A DNA stretch of 37,686 nt from Tardiphaga sp. Its GTDB lineage: Bacteria; Pseudomonadota; Alphaproteobacteria; Rhizobiales; Xanthobacteraceae. Every line of letters begins with the position of its first letter. Position 1 is the stretch's first letter. Shown piece after piece: positions 1 through 7,583 of this stretch. The translations under genes and the position numbers were made by a program. The stretch is from the NCBI RefSeq assembly GCF_028290785.1, contig NZ_JAQGJD010000220.1, positions 1-37,686 of the forward strand. The letters run 5' to 3'. The notes below the pieces were generated by a model. It ran no database searches, had not been told where the DNA came from, and was given only the letters and a program-made list of their open reading frames with translations.

Positions 1-307
1 CACGGTACGCCACCCCGGCGAGCGCTTCGGCTTCCTTCTGGGTCAGCGCGGTGATCGGGCGGACGTCGGGGGCTTCCGGGTCGGGGAGCCCCCTCGCCAA
101 GGCGTCCAGACGGGCCTCCCAGGCGGATTCGAGCGCGGCGCTCTGGGCGACGCACCGGACCAGAGCCACGCGCTTGTCGCCCGTTTCCAGCGAACGACAG
201 ACCTCGGCGCGTCCGACGATGTGCCGGTAGCGCTCGGGAACCCGCTTCCTGAGCCAGAGATATTGGCTGTTTTCGCGTCGGACCGGCGTGGGCATTCTCG
301 ACCTCAT
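1..307 (-). CDS. Tyrosine site-specific integrase, N-terminal part (runs off the window)
   Basis: Reading leftward from ATG at 307 (alternative ATG at 295), the frame stays open to the window edge and gives about 102 residues. It contains YLWLRKRVPERYRHIVGR followed by RSLETGDKRVAL. This is the arrangement of the N-terminal arm-binding segment (DUF6538-like) of many proteobacterial island and phage tyrosine recombinases. The catalytic Arg-His-Arg-Tyr domain would lie beyond the left edge, so activity cannot be judged. A tRNA-Ser 3'-end copy lies about 100 bases before the start, which fits an integrase sitting next to its attachment site, with the element extending left of the window. Family assignment rests on the N-terminal domain alone. 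Confidence 0.75.
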   Translation of the reverse strand, partial: MRSRMPTPVRRENSQYLWLRKRVPERYRHIVGRAEVCRSLETGDKRVALVRCVAQSAALESAWEARLDALARGLPDPEAPDVRPITALTQKEAEALAGVAYR

Positions 308-1081
308 TGTGTAGCACCCCTGTGTAGCACATGGGCGCGCAAAAGGCCAACGTAGCCAGTCGCATGTTGAATAGACTACGGAATTCCGCCGGGTCCCCGA
401 GAGTCCCACTCTCTCCGCCACCGGCGCTGCACTCCCAATGCCGGCCGTAGCCGAAACCTCTGAAAAGTCCAATAAAAACAACCTCCCCTGGCACTGGTGC
501 CGTACGAGAGAACACCCGATTTCGGAGATTTGAGGCTGGAGACCTCGTTTTTCTCCAAAGCTTAGTACTGCGGCGATTTGGTACGGTTTTGAAAGGCAGC
601 CATTTAAGGCGTTTGCGGCTTCGGCCTTGCTGTGGGTTCGAATCCCTGTCGCACATGGGAGTGCCTCCCAGCTCAATTTGCCATATTGAAGCTCCCGCCT
701 CAGTCAAGCAGTCCGGGCGTTTAGCCAGACTGCCTGATTTGACGAGAAAGGCCGGTATCTGGCCGCCTTTCTTGCATTTGGATAAGTCTCTGGCTGGCGC
801 AATCGGCCCTGCGCACCGCCAAAGTCCCGAAAGTCTCCGGCCCACAGTTTGAAAATTGCCGTTTTGGGGAGATCGCGGTTGGAGACTCGTTCGATCGCCA
901 CTGCAGCCCAATCTTGGCAGTTAGTTTCGACCAAATCTCCGAGTCTCAAAGGCACGGATCGGGAGAGAGCGTGAGGCCATTAATCAACGGCCGGCCGAAC
1001 ACTGTTGATTAAATCAGTCGCTGAATTAGGCCGACTGTACAAGATACCCTCCAGTACACTAGTGCGGCGGAAAGCTGTTGA
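308..1081. other. No protein gene seen; tRNA-like relic near 565-655
   Basis: Apart from the tRNA-Ser fragment, no convincing coding frame is present here. At 632-646 the bases GGGTTCGAATCCC match a tRNA T-arm. Just before it, a GGC-TTCG-GCC hairpin (618-627) is placed like the variable arm of a class II tRNA, and the D-arm-like GCGGCGATTTGGTA (570-583) recalls tRNA-Leu. The acceptor and anticodon stems do not close properly and there is no CCA, so this looks like a decayed or very divergent tRNA-Leu/Ser-like gene. Confidence 0.35.
404..420 (+). other. Probable attachment site: copy of a tRNA-Ser 3' end
   Basis: The 17 bases TCCCACTCTCTCCGCCA equal the 3' end of the common bacterial tRNA-Ser: T-stem 3' strand, acceptor 3' strand, discriminator G and CCA. 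Upstream bases do not form the rest of a tRNA, so this is a fragment and not a gene. Integrating elements that target tRNA 3' ends leave exactly such a duplicated fragment at one border. The neighbouring leftward integrase supports reading it as the right border (attR) of an element lying to the left. The intact tRNA-Ser expected at the other border is outside the window. Confidence 0.6.
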
Positions 1082-1090
1082 CTCGCAGAG

Positions 1091-1603
1091 CTGAAGTTCA
1101 AAAAACGAACCGTCGATGAACTCGCAGATATGATCTGCGGGAATTTCGATGCCGCGACCAGCAACTTGGTTTACCGAAGCAGCAGCTACATCACTCGATT
1201 TTTCGAAGATTGCGAACTGGACCTCCGACATGACGGTTCAACGCGCGGCAGGACCGCTCCCCAGCGAGAGTGGACGCGGCTGGTCGGAGAATTGTCGGCA
1301 CTGAACATGATCACTAGTCTGGACCGAGCCGCCCTGGCAACCTACTGCGGAGCGTATACACTTTGGGCGGAGGCAACAGAAGCCATTCAGAAGTTCGGCG
1401 CGATGGTCAAATCTCCCACCGGTTATCCTATGCAATCACCTTATAGCTCGATTGCGAACCGGCAGGCGGAAATGATGATCCGCATTGCATCGGAGTTCGG
1501 ATTTACGCCGGCTAGTCGAAGCAGGATTGCGGTGCCCGATGAGCCGTTTCCCGCTGTTCGATCAACCAACCATTGTACGAGCGCTTGGGAAATGGCTATC
1601 TAA
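1091..1603 (+). pseudogene. Chimeric relic: defence-type N-terminal segment joined to P27-family terminase small subunit
   Basis: The frame is open from 1082 to the stop at 1601-1603. The only in-frame ATG is at 1130, yet protein-like sequence begins upstream at 1091 (KFKKRTVDELADMICGN), where CTG may replace a lost ATG. The first part (VYRSSSYITRFFEDCEL, then HDGSTR) recalls, from memory, an N-terminal domain found on assorted phage-defence and mobile-element proteins. From about 1262 it becomes a terminase small subunit of the P27 family: REWTRLVGELSALNMITSLD, ALATYCGAYTLWAEA, VKSPTGYPMQSPYSSIANRQ and EFGFTPASRSR, the usual C-terminal half. The terminase N-terminus is missing, and no large subunit, portal or capsid gene follows. 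The join near 1250 looks like a deletion that fused two genes in frame. The product is probably non-functional for packaging. Confidence 0.6.
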
Positions 1604-2147
1604 CCCATATCGCCTATGTCGCTCGTTCTATTATTACACTAAGTGCGATCATACTTGAGCGACGGGCGCATTGGCTCCAGGCGTGGCGGGACTGCGCGCG
1701 GGCGCGTGTCATTGAAACCTATCCTCGACCGTCGGGCACGCCGCGACGCGGAGTGTGTCTCACGAGCAATTCTTGGGCCGACGGAGGTGCCGTGCTTCAG
1801 TTGCGCCCTGTTTTTGGAAACAGCGGGTTGAACCGAAGAACCGGACGAATACCCGTGGGGTCGACGTTTGATTTGTTGAGCAAATTTGGCAAGGCAAAAT
1901 CATTACGGCTTCCGGCATCTCGATAGCTGCTTATTTAGAATGCCGTTTATATCAAAAGATCGACGCAACCGGACTTGCCTCGGCATCTTTCCATTCACGC
2001 ACAAACTGACATCACTAAAACTGTGACGCCCAACGTGAGCCACAGTATCGCCTCAAATGCTCGACACGCTCGTCTTTTCAACGTGCTTGTTCTGAATTTT
2101 AGTGCATGGCGGTGTGTGGCTCTCTCCGACGCGTGCGGGGAAATTAA
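1604..2147. other. No recognisable gene; upstream region of the molybdenum hydroxylase operon
   Basis: Several open frames exist but none has a recognisable protein pattern or a good ribosome binding site. The last 200 bases are more AT-rich and must hold the promoter of the downstream operon. I cannot pick out a convincing -35/-10 pair. Confidence 0.4.
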
Positions 2148-2657
2148 ATGTCACAGAAAAATAAATATGCGCAGGCCCCGAATAAACTTTCGGTAGCGCT
2201 GATCGTCAATGGTACGGCGCAGCAATTAATAGTTGCGCCCTGGACGACTCTGCTTGACGCGCTGCGCGATCATCTCGGCCTGACCGGGACAAAAAAAGGC
2301 TGCGATCATGGCCAGTGCGGCGCATGCACTGTGCTAGTCGATGGTCGCCGCGTCAATTCATGCCTGTCGCTGGTCGTCATGAGAAGCGGTGCCGAAGTGA
2401 CCACGATCGAAGGGCTAGCAACGCGCGACAACTTGCATCCGCTTCAACAGGCCTTCATCGACCACGACGCGTTCCAATGCGGCTATTGCACACCAGGACA
2501 GATTTGCTCGGCGGCGGGGCTTATCGCCGAGGGCAAAGCGAAAAGCGATGACGAAATCCGCGAGCTTATGAGCGGCAACCTCTGTCGCTGTGCGGCCTAT
2601 CCCAATATTGTTGCGGCGATCAAACAGGCAATGACTGTGATGGCAGGGAAGTCATGA
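2148..2657 (+). CDS. paoA: Molybdenum hydroxylase, [2Fe-2S] small subunit (PaoA/YagT-like)
   Basis: 169 residues. It carries the two iron-sulfur clusters that pass electrons from the molybdenum cofactor to FAD in xanthine-oxidase-family enzymes. The plant-type ferredoxin ligands are C52, C57, C60 and C72 (KKGCDHGQCGACTVLVDGR). The second, four-helix cluster uses C111, C114, C146 and C148 (FQCGYCTPGQIC and GNLCRCAAY). The closest family I recognise is the E. coli periplasmic aldehyde oxidoreductase PaoABC. E. coli PaoA has a twin-arginine export signal; here the N-terminus (MSQKNKYAQAPNKLS) has none, so this enzyme is predicted to be cytoplasmic. The start has a G-rich binding site just upstream. 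The stop overlaps the next start as ATGA, so the subunits are translationally coupled. The symbol is by similarity of type only; the substrate (an aldehyde or N-heterocycle) is unknown. Confidence 0.9.
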   Translation: MSQKNKYAQAPNKLSVALIVNGTAQQLIVAPWTTLLDALRDHLGLTGTKKGCDHGQCGACTVLVDGRRVNSCLSLVVMRSGAEVTTIEGLATRDNLHPLQQAFIDHDAFQCGYCTPGQICSAAGLIAEGKAKSDDEIRELMSGNLCRCAAYPNIVAAIKQAMTVMAGKS

Positions 2658-3670
2658 ACAGCTTCCAATATTCGCGCGCAAGCGACGTCGCCGACGCGGT
2701 GCGGCAGATGGGCGCTGACCCGACGGCCAAATTTATCGCAGGCGGCACGAACCTTCTAGACTTGATGAAAGAAGACGTCGAGCGGCCCACTCTGCTGATT
2801 GACATCACCCGCCTTCCTCTCCGGTCTGTTGAGGCGACACCCGGTGGTGGTGTCCGCATCGGCGCGCTCGTGCCGAACAGCGACCTCTCATACCACCCGC
2901 TAATCGAGCAGCGCTATCCCGTCGTTTCCAGCGCTATTCGGGCAGGCGCCTCGCAACAATTGCGCAACATGGCCACGACCGGCGGGAATCTGCTTCAACG
3001 GACGCGTTGTGCTTACTTTTACGACGCGGTCACGCCGTGCAACAAGCGTGTACCTGGTAGCGGCTGCTCCGCCATCAATGGCATCAACCGCGGGCATGCG
3101 ATCCTCGGCATGAGCGACTCCTGCATTGCCACGCACCCATCCGATATGTGCGTGGCGCTGGCGGCCTTAGATGCGACGGTTCATGTTGCCGGACCCAACG
3201 GTGAACGCGCGATTGACCTCGCGGATTTCCACCGGCTCCCCGGCGACACACCGGAACGCGACACTAATCTGGACCGTGACGAAATCATTACCGCGATCGA
3301 ATTGCCCGCGCGAGGTTTCGCCAAGAACTACACCTATCTTAAAATCCGCGACCGCCTTTCCTACGCTTTCGCGTTGGTGTCGGTCGCTGTGGGACTCGAG
3401 ATGGATGGCGATACCATTCGCCAAGCGAGGCTTGCACTCGGCGGCGTCGCACACAAGCCGTGGCGAGATTCCGAAGTTGAAGCGGCCTTAAATGGCCAGG
3501 TCGCAAGCCCCGAGACTTTTGAGCGCGCCGCGGATTTGCTGTTGCGTCCGGCAAAAGGCTTTGCGCACAACACGTTCAAGATCGATCTGGCGCGCCGTGC
3601 TGCAGTGCGCGCGCTAACGCAAGCTGCGAATGGCACACCGCAGTCGCAATCCAGCAAGAAGATCGTATGA
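2654..3670 (+). CDS. paoB: Molybdenum hydroxylase, FAD subunit with extra [4Fe-4S] site (PaoB/YagS-like)
   Basis: 338 residues. This is the FAD-binding subunit of the CO-dehydrogenase flavoprotein family, the electron exit of the complex. KFIAGGTNLLDLMK (26-39) and ATTGGNLLQRTRC (107-119) are the FAD pyrophosphate-binding loops. Four cysteines, C119, C129, C138 and C157 (in RTRC, TPCNKR, GSGC and SDSC), reproduce the segment that holds an additional [4Fe-4S] cluster in PaoB and is absent from ordinary xanthine dehydrogenases. This is the strongest reason to place the operon with PaoABC. The C-terminal domain (YLKIRDRLSYAFALVSVAV, then ALGGVAHKPWR) is complete. The start overlaps the previous stop by four bases, with AGGGAAG as binding site. 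Confidence 0.9.
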   Translation: MNSFQYSRASDVADAVRQMGADPTAKFIAGGTNLLDLMKEDVERPTLLIDITRLPLRSVEATPGGGVRIGALVPNSDLSYHPLIEQRYPVVSSAIRAGASQQLRNMATTGGNLLQRTRCAYFYDAVTPCNKRVPGSGCSAINGINRGHAILGMSDSCIATHPSDMCVALAALDATVHVAGPNGERAIDLADFHRLPGDTPERDTNLDRDEIITAIELPARGFAKNYTYLKIRDRLSYAFALVSVAVGLEMDGDTIRQARLALGGVAHKPWRDSEVEAALNGQVASPETFERAADLLLRPAKGFAHNTFKIDLARRAAVRALTQAANGTPQSQSSKKIV

Positions 3671-3677
3671 GGGCACG

Positions 3678-3833
3678 ATGCCCAATTTACTGCTCCCCGC
3701 CCTCTACGTGCAGCGGACATTAGCCGCCGCAAGATCCTGCTGGGCGCTGTTGCACTTAGAGCACTCGACCACCGCCGCGGCACAGACGCCGCGCCGCTTT
3801 AGGGCATCGCAGTCGAACAAAAGAGCCAAGTGA
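3678..3833 (+). CDS. Doubtful 51-residue ORF between the FAD and molybdenum subunits
   Basis: An ATG at 3678 with GAGGG four bases upstream opens a 51-residue frame (MPNLLLPALYVQRTLAAARS...) whose stop overlaps the GTG start of the large subunit as GTGA. The overlap would suit translational coupling, but the peptide has no recognisable features. A different frame of the same DNA (3713-3760, DISRRKILLGAVALRALD) resembles a twin-arginine signal peptide. The segment may therefore be a decayed leader of a former gene start rather than a gene. Coding status is uncertain. Confidence 0.2.
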   Translation: MPNLLLPALYVQRTLAAARSCWALLHLEHSTTAAAQTPRRFRASQSNKRAK

Positions 3834-6046
3834 GCAAGCCAATGACGCCTTACATCGGCACCGCGATCTCCCGCATTGATGGACACGCTAAGGTGACCGG
3901 CGGGGCAAAATACGCCGCCGAATTTAACGTGCCAGGCCTCGTCCACGCTTTCGTCGTGGTATCGGCTATCACGAAAGGAAGCATCGCGCGTATCGATGCG
4001 AGCGAGGCGCTGCGTGTCGAGGGTGTAGTCGATGTCCTTACGCACGAAAACCGGCCCCGCATGGCCGATACCGATGACGCCTACAAAGACGACGTGGCGC
4101 CGGACGGCACGCCTTACCGGCCACTTTATGATAGCAAGATCATGTTCAGCGGACAACCGGTTGCGCTTGTGCTCGCCGAAGAGTGGGAGATTGCGCGCTT
4201 CGCCGCCTCGCTGGTGCACGTGAAATACGAACAGGAAGCGCACCTAACGGACCTGTATTGTCAACGTGAAGTGGCCTTCGCATTACCGGAGCCCGCAAAA
4301 CCGCGGGGCGATGCTGCAAAAGCCTTCGCTGCGGCCGATGTTCGCCATCAGGGCGAGTATTACGTCCCGATTGAGCATCACAATCCCATGGAACTGTATG
4401 CTTCAACGGTGACGTGGGACGGAGGCGGAAAGCTGACGGTCTATGACAAGACCCAGGGCGTGCAGAACGTGCAGCGTTATGTGTGCAGCATATTCGGTAT
4501 GAAGCCGGACGATGTGCGCGTCATGTCGCCCTATGTTGGCGGGGCATTCGGCTCAGGGCTGCGCCCGCAATATCAAGTGGTCCTGGCCGTGTTGGCGGCA
4601 CGCGCGCTGGAGCGCCCGGTTCGTCTGGTTCTCACGCGCCAGCAGATGTATTCCCTTGGCTACCGGCCCGCCATGATCCAGCGGATCGAACTGGGCGCGA
4701 GTGCCGGTGGAACACTCGATACGGTCACGCACGAAGCGATTACCGTGACGTCGCAATACGAAGACTTTTTCAGGAATGAGACCACGTGGTCGGGCTTGCT
4801 CTACAGGTCCGCCAACGCAAAGTACACGCACAAGCTCACGCGGCTCGATCTGCCGACATCCTGCGACATGCGCGGCCCGAGCGCTACGACTGGTGTCTAT
4901 GCGCTCGAATCCGCGATGGACGAACTCGCGGTCGCACTCAGGCTCGACCCACTGGAGCTGCGTCTGCGGTGTTACTCGGATCGCGACCAGAACAACGGCG
5001 ACTTGCCATTCAGTAGCAAGAATTTGCTCGAGTGCTATCGCCAAGGAGCGGAAATATTTGGCTGGGCGAAGCGCAACCGCGAGCCCCGCTCTATGCGCGA
5101 CGGCAGCGAACTGGTCGGCTGGGGCATGGCAACGGGCGTCTGGGAAGCGTTGCAAGTGCCGATCACCGTCCGGATCGTGCTGACCGCGAACGGTCACGCT
5201 GAGGTGGCATGCGCAACGTCGGATATCGGCACGGGCACCTACACCATTATGGCGCAGGTCGCAGCCGACGCGCTCGGACTGCCGCTCGACAACATCAGCA
5301 TCAAGCTTGGCGACTCGACACTACCGCAATCGCCCGTGGAAGGAGGATCATGGATCGCCGCCTCTGTGTCGAACGGGATCGTAACGACATGCAACGCAAT
5401 CCGCGAGGAACTGCTGGTTCTGGCGAAGAACTTGCCGGGTTCACCGCTAGCGAACGCAACGCGTGATGAAGTCACACTTCTGGACGGAAGACTTGTAAAC
5501 CGGCGAGATGCTTCGCGCGCGCTATCGATCGCAGAAGTGATGCGGGTCAGCGGCGTTGATCGCATCGCACAGGAGAAATCCACCAGCTTTGCCAATGACG
5601 GCAAGCATGCGCACAACACGCATTCCGCGCTATTTGCCGAAGTGAAAATAGATGAACAACTCGGGGTCATCCGCGTCACCCGCGTCGTAAGCGCGGTCGC
5701 GGCCGGGCGCATTTTAAACCCTAAAACAGCGCACAGCCAGGTCATGGGGGGCGTAGTGTGGGGTATCGGAGTAGCATTGCACGAGGAGACGCTGATCGAC
5801 CACAGATTCGGTCGCGTCATGAACGCTAACATCGCTGAATACCATATCCCGGTAAATGCCGACATCCAGGACATTAAGGTAATTTTCGTCGAGGAGCAGG
5901 ATAACATCGTCAATCGCCTTGGCGTCAAGGGTTTGGGTGAGATTGGTCTCGTCGGCGTCGCGGCGGCAATCGCCAATGCGATCTACCATGCGACCGGAAA
6001 ACGCGTGCGCGATCTGCCAATTACCATAGACAAGTTGCAGCGCTGA
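3830..6046 (+). CDS. paoC: Molybdenum hydroxylase, molybdopterin-binding large subunit (PaoC/YagR-like)
   Basis: 738 residues, within the size range I recall for PaoC. This catalytic subunit binds the molybdopterin-cytosine-dinucleotide cofactor and hydroxylates the substrate. The hammerhead domain begins at ISRIDGHAKVTGGAKYAAEF. Cofactor-contact segments include SPYVGGAFGSG, DMRGPSATTGVYALESAMDE and ATSDIGTGTYTIMAQ. The catalytic glutamate is E704 in VKGLGEIGLVGVAAAI, the position of the base in the whole family. The chosen start is GTG 3830 (ATG 3842 is an alternative); neither has a strong ribosome binding site, so this subunit may rely on coupling. No XdhC/PaoD-type cofactor-insertion chaperone is encoded in the window, so maturation would depend on one elsewhere. 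Confidence 0.92.
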   Translation: MSKPMTPYIGTAISRIDGHAKVTGGAKYAAEFNVPGLVHAFVVVSAITKGSIARIDASEALRVEGVVDVLTHENRPRMADTDDAYKDDVAPDGTPYRPLYDSKIMFSGQPVALVLAEEWEIARFAASLVHVKYEQEAHLTDLYCQREVAFALPEPAKPRGDAAKAFAAADVRHQGEYYVPIEHHNPMELYASTVTWDGGGKLTVYDKTQGVQNVQRYVCSIFGMKPDDVRVMSPYVGGAFGSGLRPQYQVVLAVLAARALERPVRLVLTRQQMYSLGYRPAMIQRIELGASAGGTLDTVTHEAITVTSQYEDFFRNETTWSGLLYRSANAKYTHKLTRLDLPTSCDMRGPSATTGVYALESAMDELAVALRLDPLELRLRCYSDRDQNNGDLPFSSKNLLECYRQGAEIFGWAKRNREPRSMRDGSELVGWGMATGVWEALQVPITVRIVLTANGHAEVACATSDIGTGTYTIMAQVAADALGLPLDNISIKLGDSTLPQSPVEGGSWIAASVSNGIVTTCNAIREELLVLAKNLPGSPLANATRDEVTLLDGRLVNRRDASRALSIAEVMRVSGVDRIAQEKSTSFANDGKHAHNTHSALFAEVKIDEQLGVIRVTRVVSAVAAGRILNPKTAHSQVMGGVVWGIGVALHEETLIDHRFGRVMNANIAEYHIPVNADIQDIKVIFVEEQDNIVNRLGVKGLGEIGLVGVAAAIANAIYHATGKRVRDLPITIDKLQR

Positions 6047-6187
6047 ATTCTGCGAAATTTCTTTGCTTAGGGCCCCGTCATCGATCGCGCGGTCCGCGGC
6101 AAGCCGGATCCGAGCTATCATGCGCCCGCGTGGATCGTCCTGAAATAGGCAGCATGAAAAGGCTCCAGAGTGGGTCTGGAATTCACG

Positions 6188-7246
6188 CTACCCAATTGTG
6201 CGTGATGAAGATCGTACGATCAAGTCAGAAGGGAGAACGCGCTTACCCTTCTCAATCGTCTTACCGTCGATCAGGTCGATCAGGAAATTGGCCGCCTGAA
6301 GACCGAGCTCGCGCGAGGGGGTTCGCATCGTCGTGAGTGGCGGGTTGACGGCGTCCATGAACAGCATGTCGTTCATGCCGATCAAGGAAATATCCCCGGG
6401 GCAGGCGACCCCGCGCTGGTGGAATGCGCTGAGGCAGCCGATCGCGAGCATGTCATTGCCGGCGACGATCGCCGTGATGGTCGGGTGTTGATCCAGCAAT
6501 TGATCGCAAGCGGTGCGACCGTCATCGACGGTGAAGGCGTTGCCGAAGGTGGCGAGCACGGCGTTGCCCGCGCCAAACGCGGCCAGATGGGCCCGGCGAA
6601 AACCGCGGTATCGGTTGCGTCCTGTCGACACGTTCTGGGGCCCGCCTACGTGCGCGATGCGGCGATGGCCGAGCGCGGCCAGATGGCGAACCGCCTGTGC
6701 CATCGCTTTCGCGTCGTCGACACGGACGCTCGGAATCTCCGGCCGCTCCGGATCGCGGAATACTGCAACCGTCGGCACGCCGGCCTGGAGGCATTTGTCG
6801 ACCAGCGGATCCTTGAGCTTGAACGTGGCGACGATCAGTCCATCGACGCCCTGGCTGATGAAGCGGTCGATCAACGCCGCCTCGCGCTCGGAATCGTTGT
6901 CGGTATTGCCGACGAAGGCGACGTATCCGATCTCGCCAAAGCGATCTTCGATCGCGCGCACGATCGGCGGGTGAATGGGGTCGCCGAGATTGGAGACGAT
7001 GACGCCGATCGTTCGTGTCTTCTGGGTGCGCAAGGCGGAGGCCATCGCGTTCTGCCGATAGCCGAGTTCCTCCACGCAGGCCGAGATCCGTTCGATCATT
7101 TCCGACGAGATCAGATGTCGCTTCGCAGGGTTCAGCGCCCGCGAAACCGTCGACCAGTGAACCCCGGCCTGCTCCGCCACATCGATGATTGTCGCCCGGG
7201 AATTCCGCAGCGTAGCTTTAGTTTTGGTCTTTTTCGCGCGGTCCAT
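6188..7246 (-). CDS. LacI-family transcriptional regulator
   Basis: 352 residues from ATG 7246. The frame runs open a further 73 codons upstream, but that stretch is not protein-like, and GAAAGACCGAG lies just before the chosen start. The N-terminal helix-turn-helix with hinge is clear: ATIIDVAEQAGVHWSTVSRA, then ALRTQKTRTIGVIVSNL. A periplasmic-binding-protein-like sensor follows (GVDGLIVATF, AIVAGNDMLAIGCLSAF, GDISLIGMNDMLF). Proteins of this type usually repress and are released by a small sugar-like or organic ligand. It is divergent from, and about 340 bases away from, the catabolic operon starting at 7584, so that operon is its likely target. Because the operon carries a CUT2 sugar-type importer, the ligand is probably its substrate. 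Confidence 0.9.
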   Translation of the reverse strand: MDRAKKTKTKATLRNSRATIIDVAEQAGVHWSTVSRALNPAKRHLISSEMIERISACVEELGYRQNAMASALRTQKTRTIGVIVSNLGDPIHPPIVRAIEDRFGEIGYVAFVGNTDNDSEREAALIDRFISQGVDGLIVATFKLKDPLVDKCLQAGVPTVAVFRDPERPEIPSVRVDDAKAMAQAVRHLAALGHRRIAHVGGPQNVSTGRNRYRGFRRAHLAAFGAGNAVLATFGNAFTVDDGRTACDQLLDQHPTITAIVAGNDMLAIGCLSAFHQRGVACPGDISLIGMNDMLFMDAVNPPLTTMRTPSRELGLQAANFLIDLIDGKTIEKGKRVLPSDLIVRSSSRTIG

Positions 7247-7583
7247 CTCGGTCTTTCGCTGCGGCGTCGTCGGCAAGTTACCGGCGTTGTACGCGAATTG
7301 CACCACCGGCGCGATTGCGCTGATTGCTGCAAAGCAGCATGGCGACACGCGCGCTAAGGGGCAAAAAATAAAATTCGGGTCCGTTGACAAACGTGTGCAT
7401 AAAATCGAGATTGGCGCCGGGAATGAAGCGCACCTCCGGATTTGTCCACCGAGGTATCGAAGCACAGACCACGAAGATGGTCTCGCGAGGGAAGATCAGG
7501 GTGAGCCAACTCATCAATCGCAACGGGCTGTGGCCCACGCTCCGCCGCGCGATGGCGGCGCTGCTGCCTGTCGGCGTCCTGCG
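7247..7583. promoter_or_regulatory. Divergent control region between lacI-type gene and catabolic operon
   Basis: The region must hold both promoters. Visible elements are a TTGACA hexamer at 7384-7389, overlapping CAAACGTGTG (7388-7397), a CG-centred imperfect palindrome of the sort LacI-family proteins bind, and TGCTGC-AAA-GCAGCA (7325-7339), a perfect 6-bp inverted repeat nearer the regulator. A GTG-initiated 28-codon frame (7501-7587) ends by overlapping the amidohydrolase ATG. Assignments are by eye. Confidence 0.4.

Noticed and set aside
376-558. 60-codon minus-strand frame over the tRNA-Ser fragment
   Set aside because: It reads through the antisense of the attachment site, has no good ribosome binding site and no protein pattern.
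6062-6147. Possible 3' remnant of a gene (frame ending GKPDPSYHAPAWIVLK)
   Set aside because: Only about 25 codons, preceded by a stop and with no start; too short to assign.
7247-7465. 73-residue N-terminal extension of the LacI-family regulator
   Set aside because: Family members begin just before the helix-turn-helix; the extension is cysteine- and proline-rich with no fold and runs through the promoter region.
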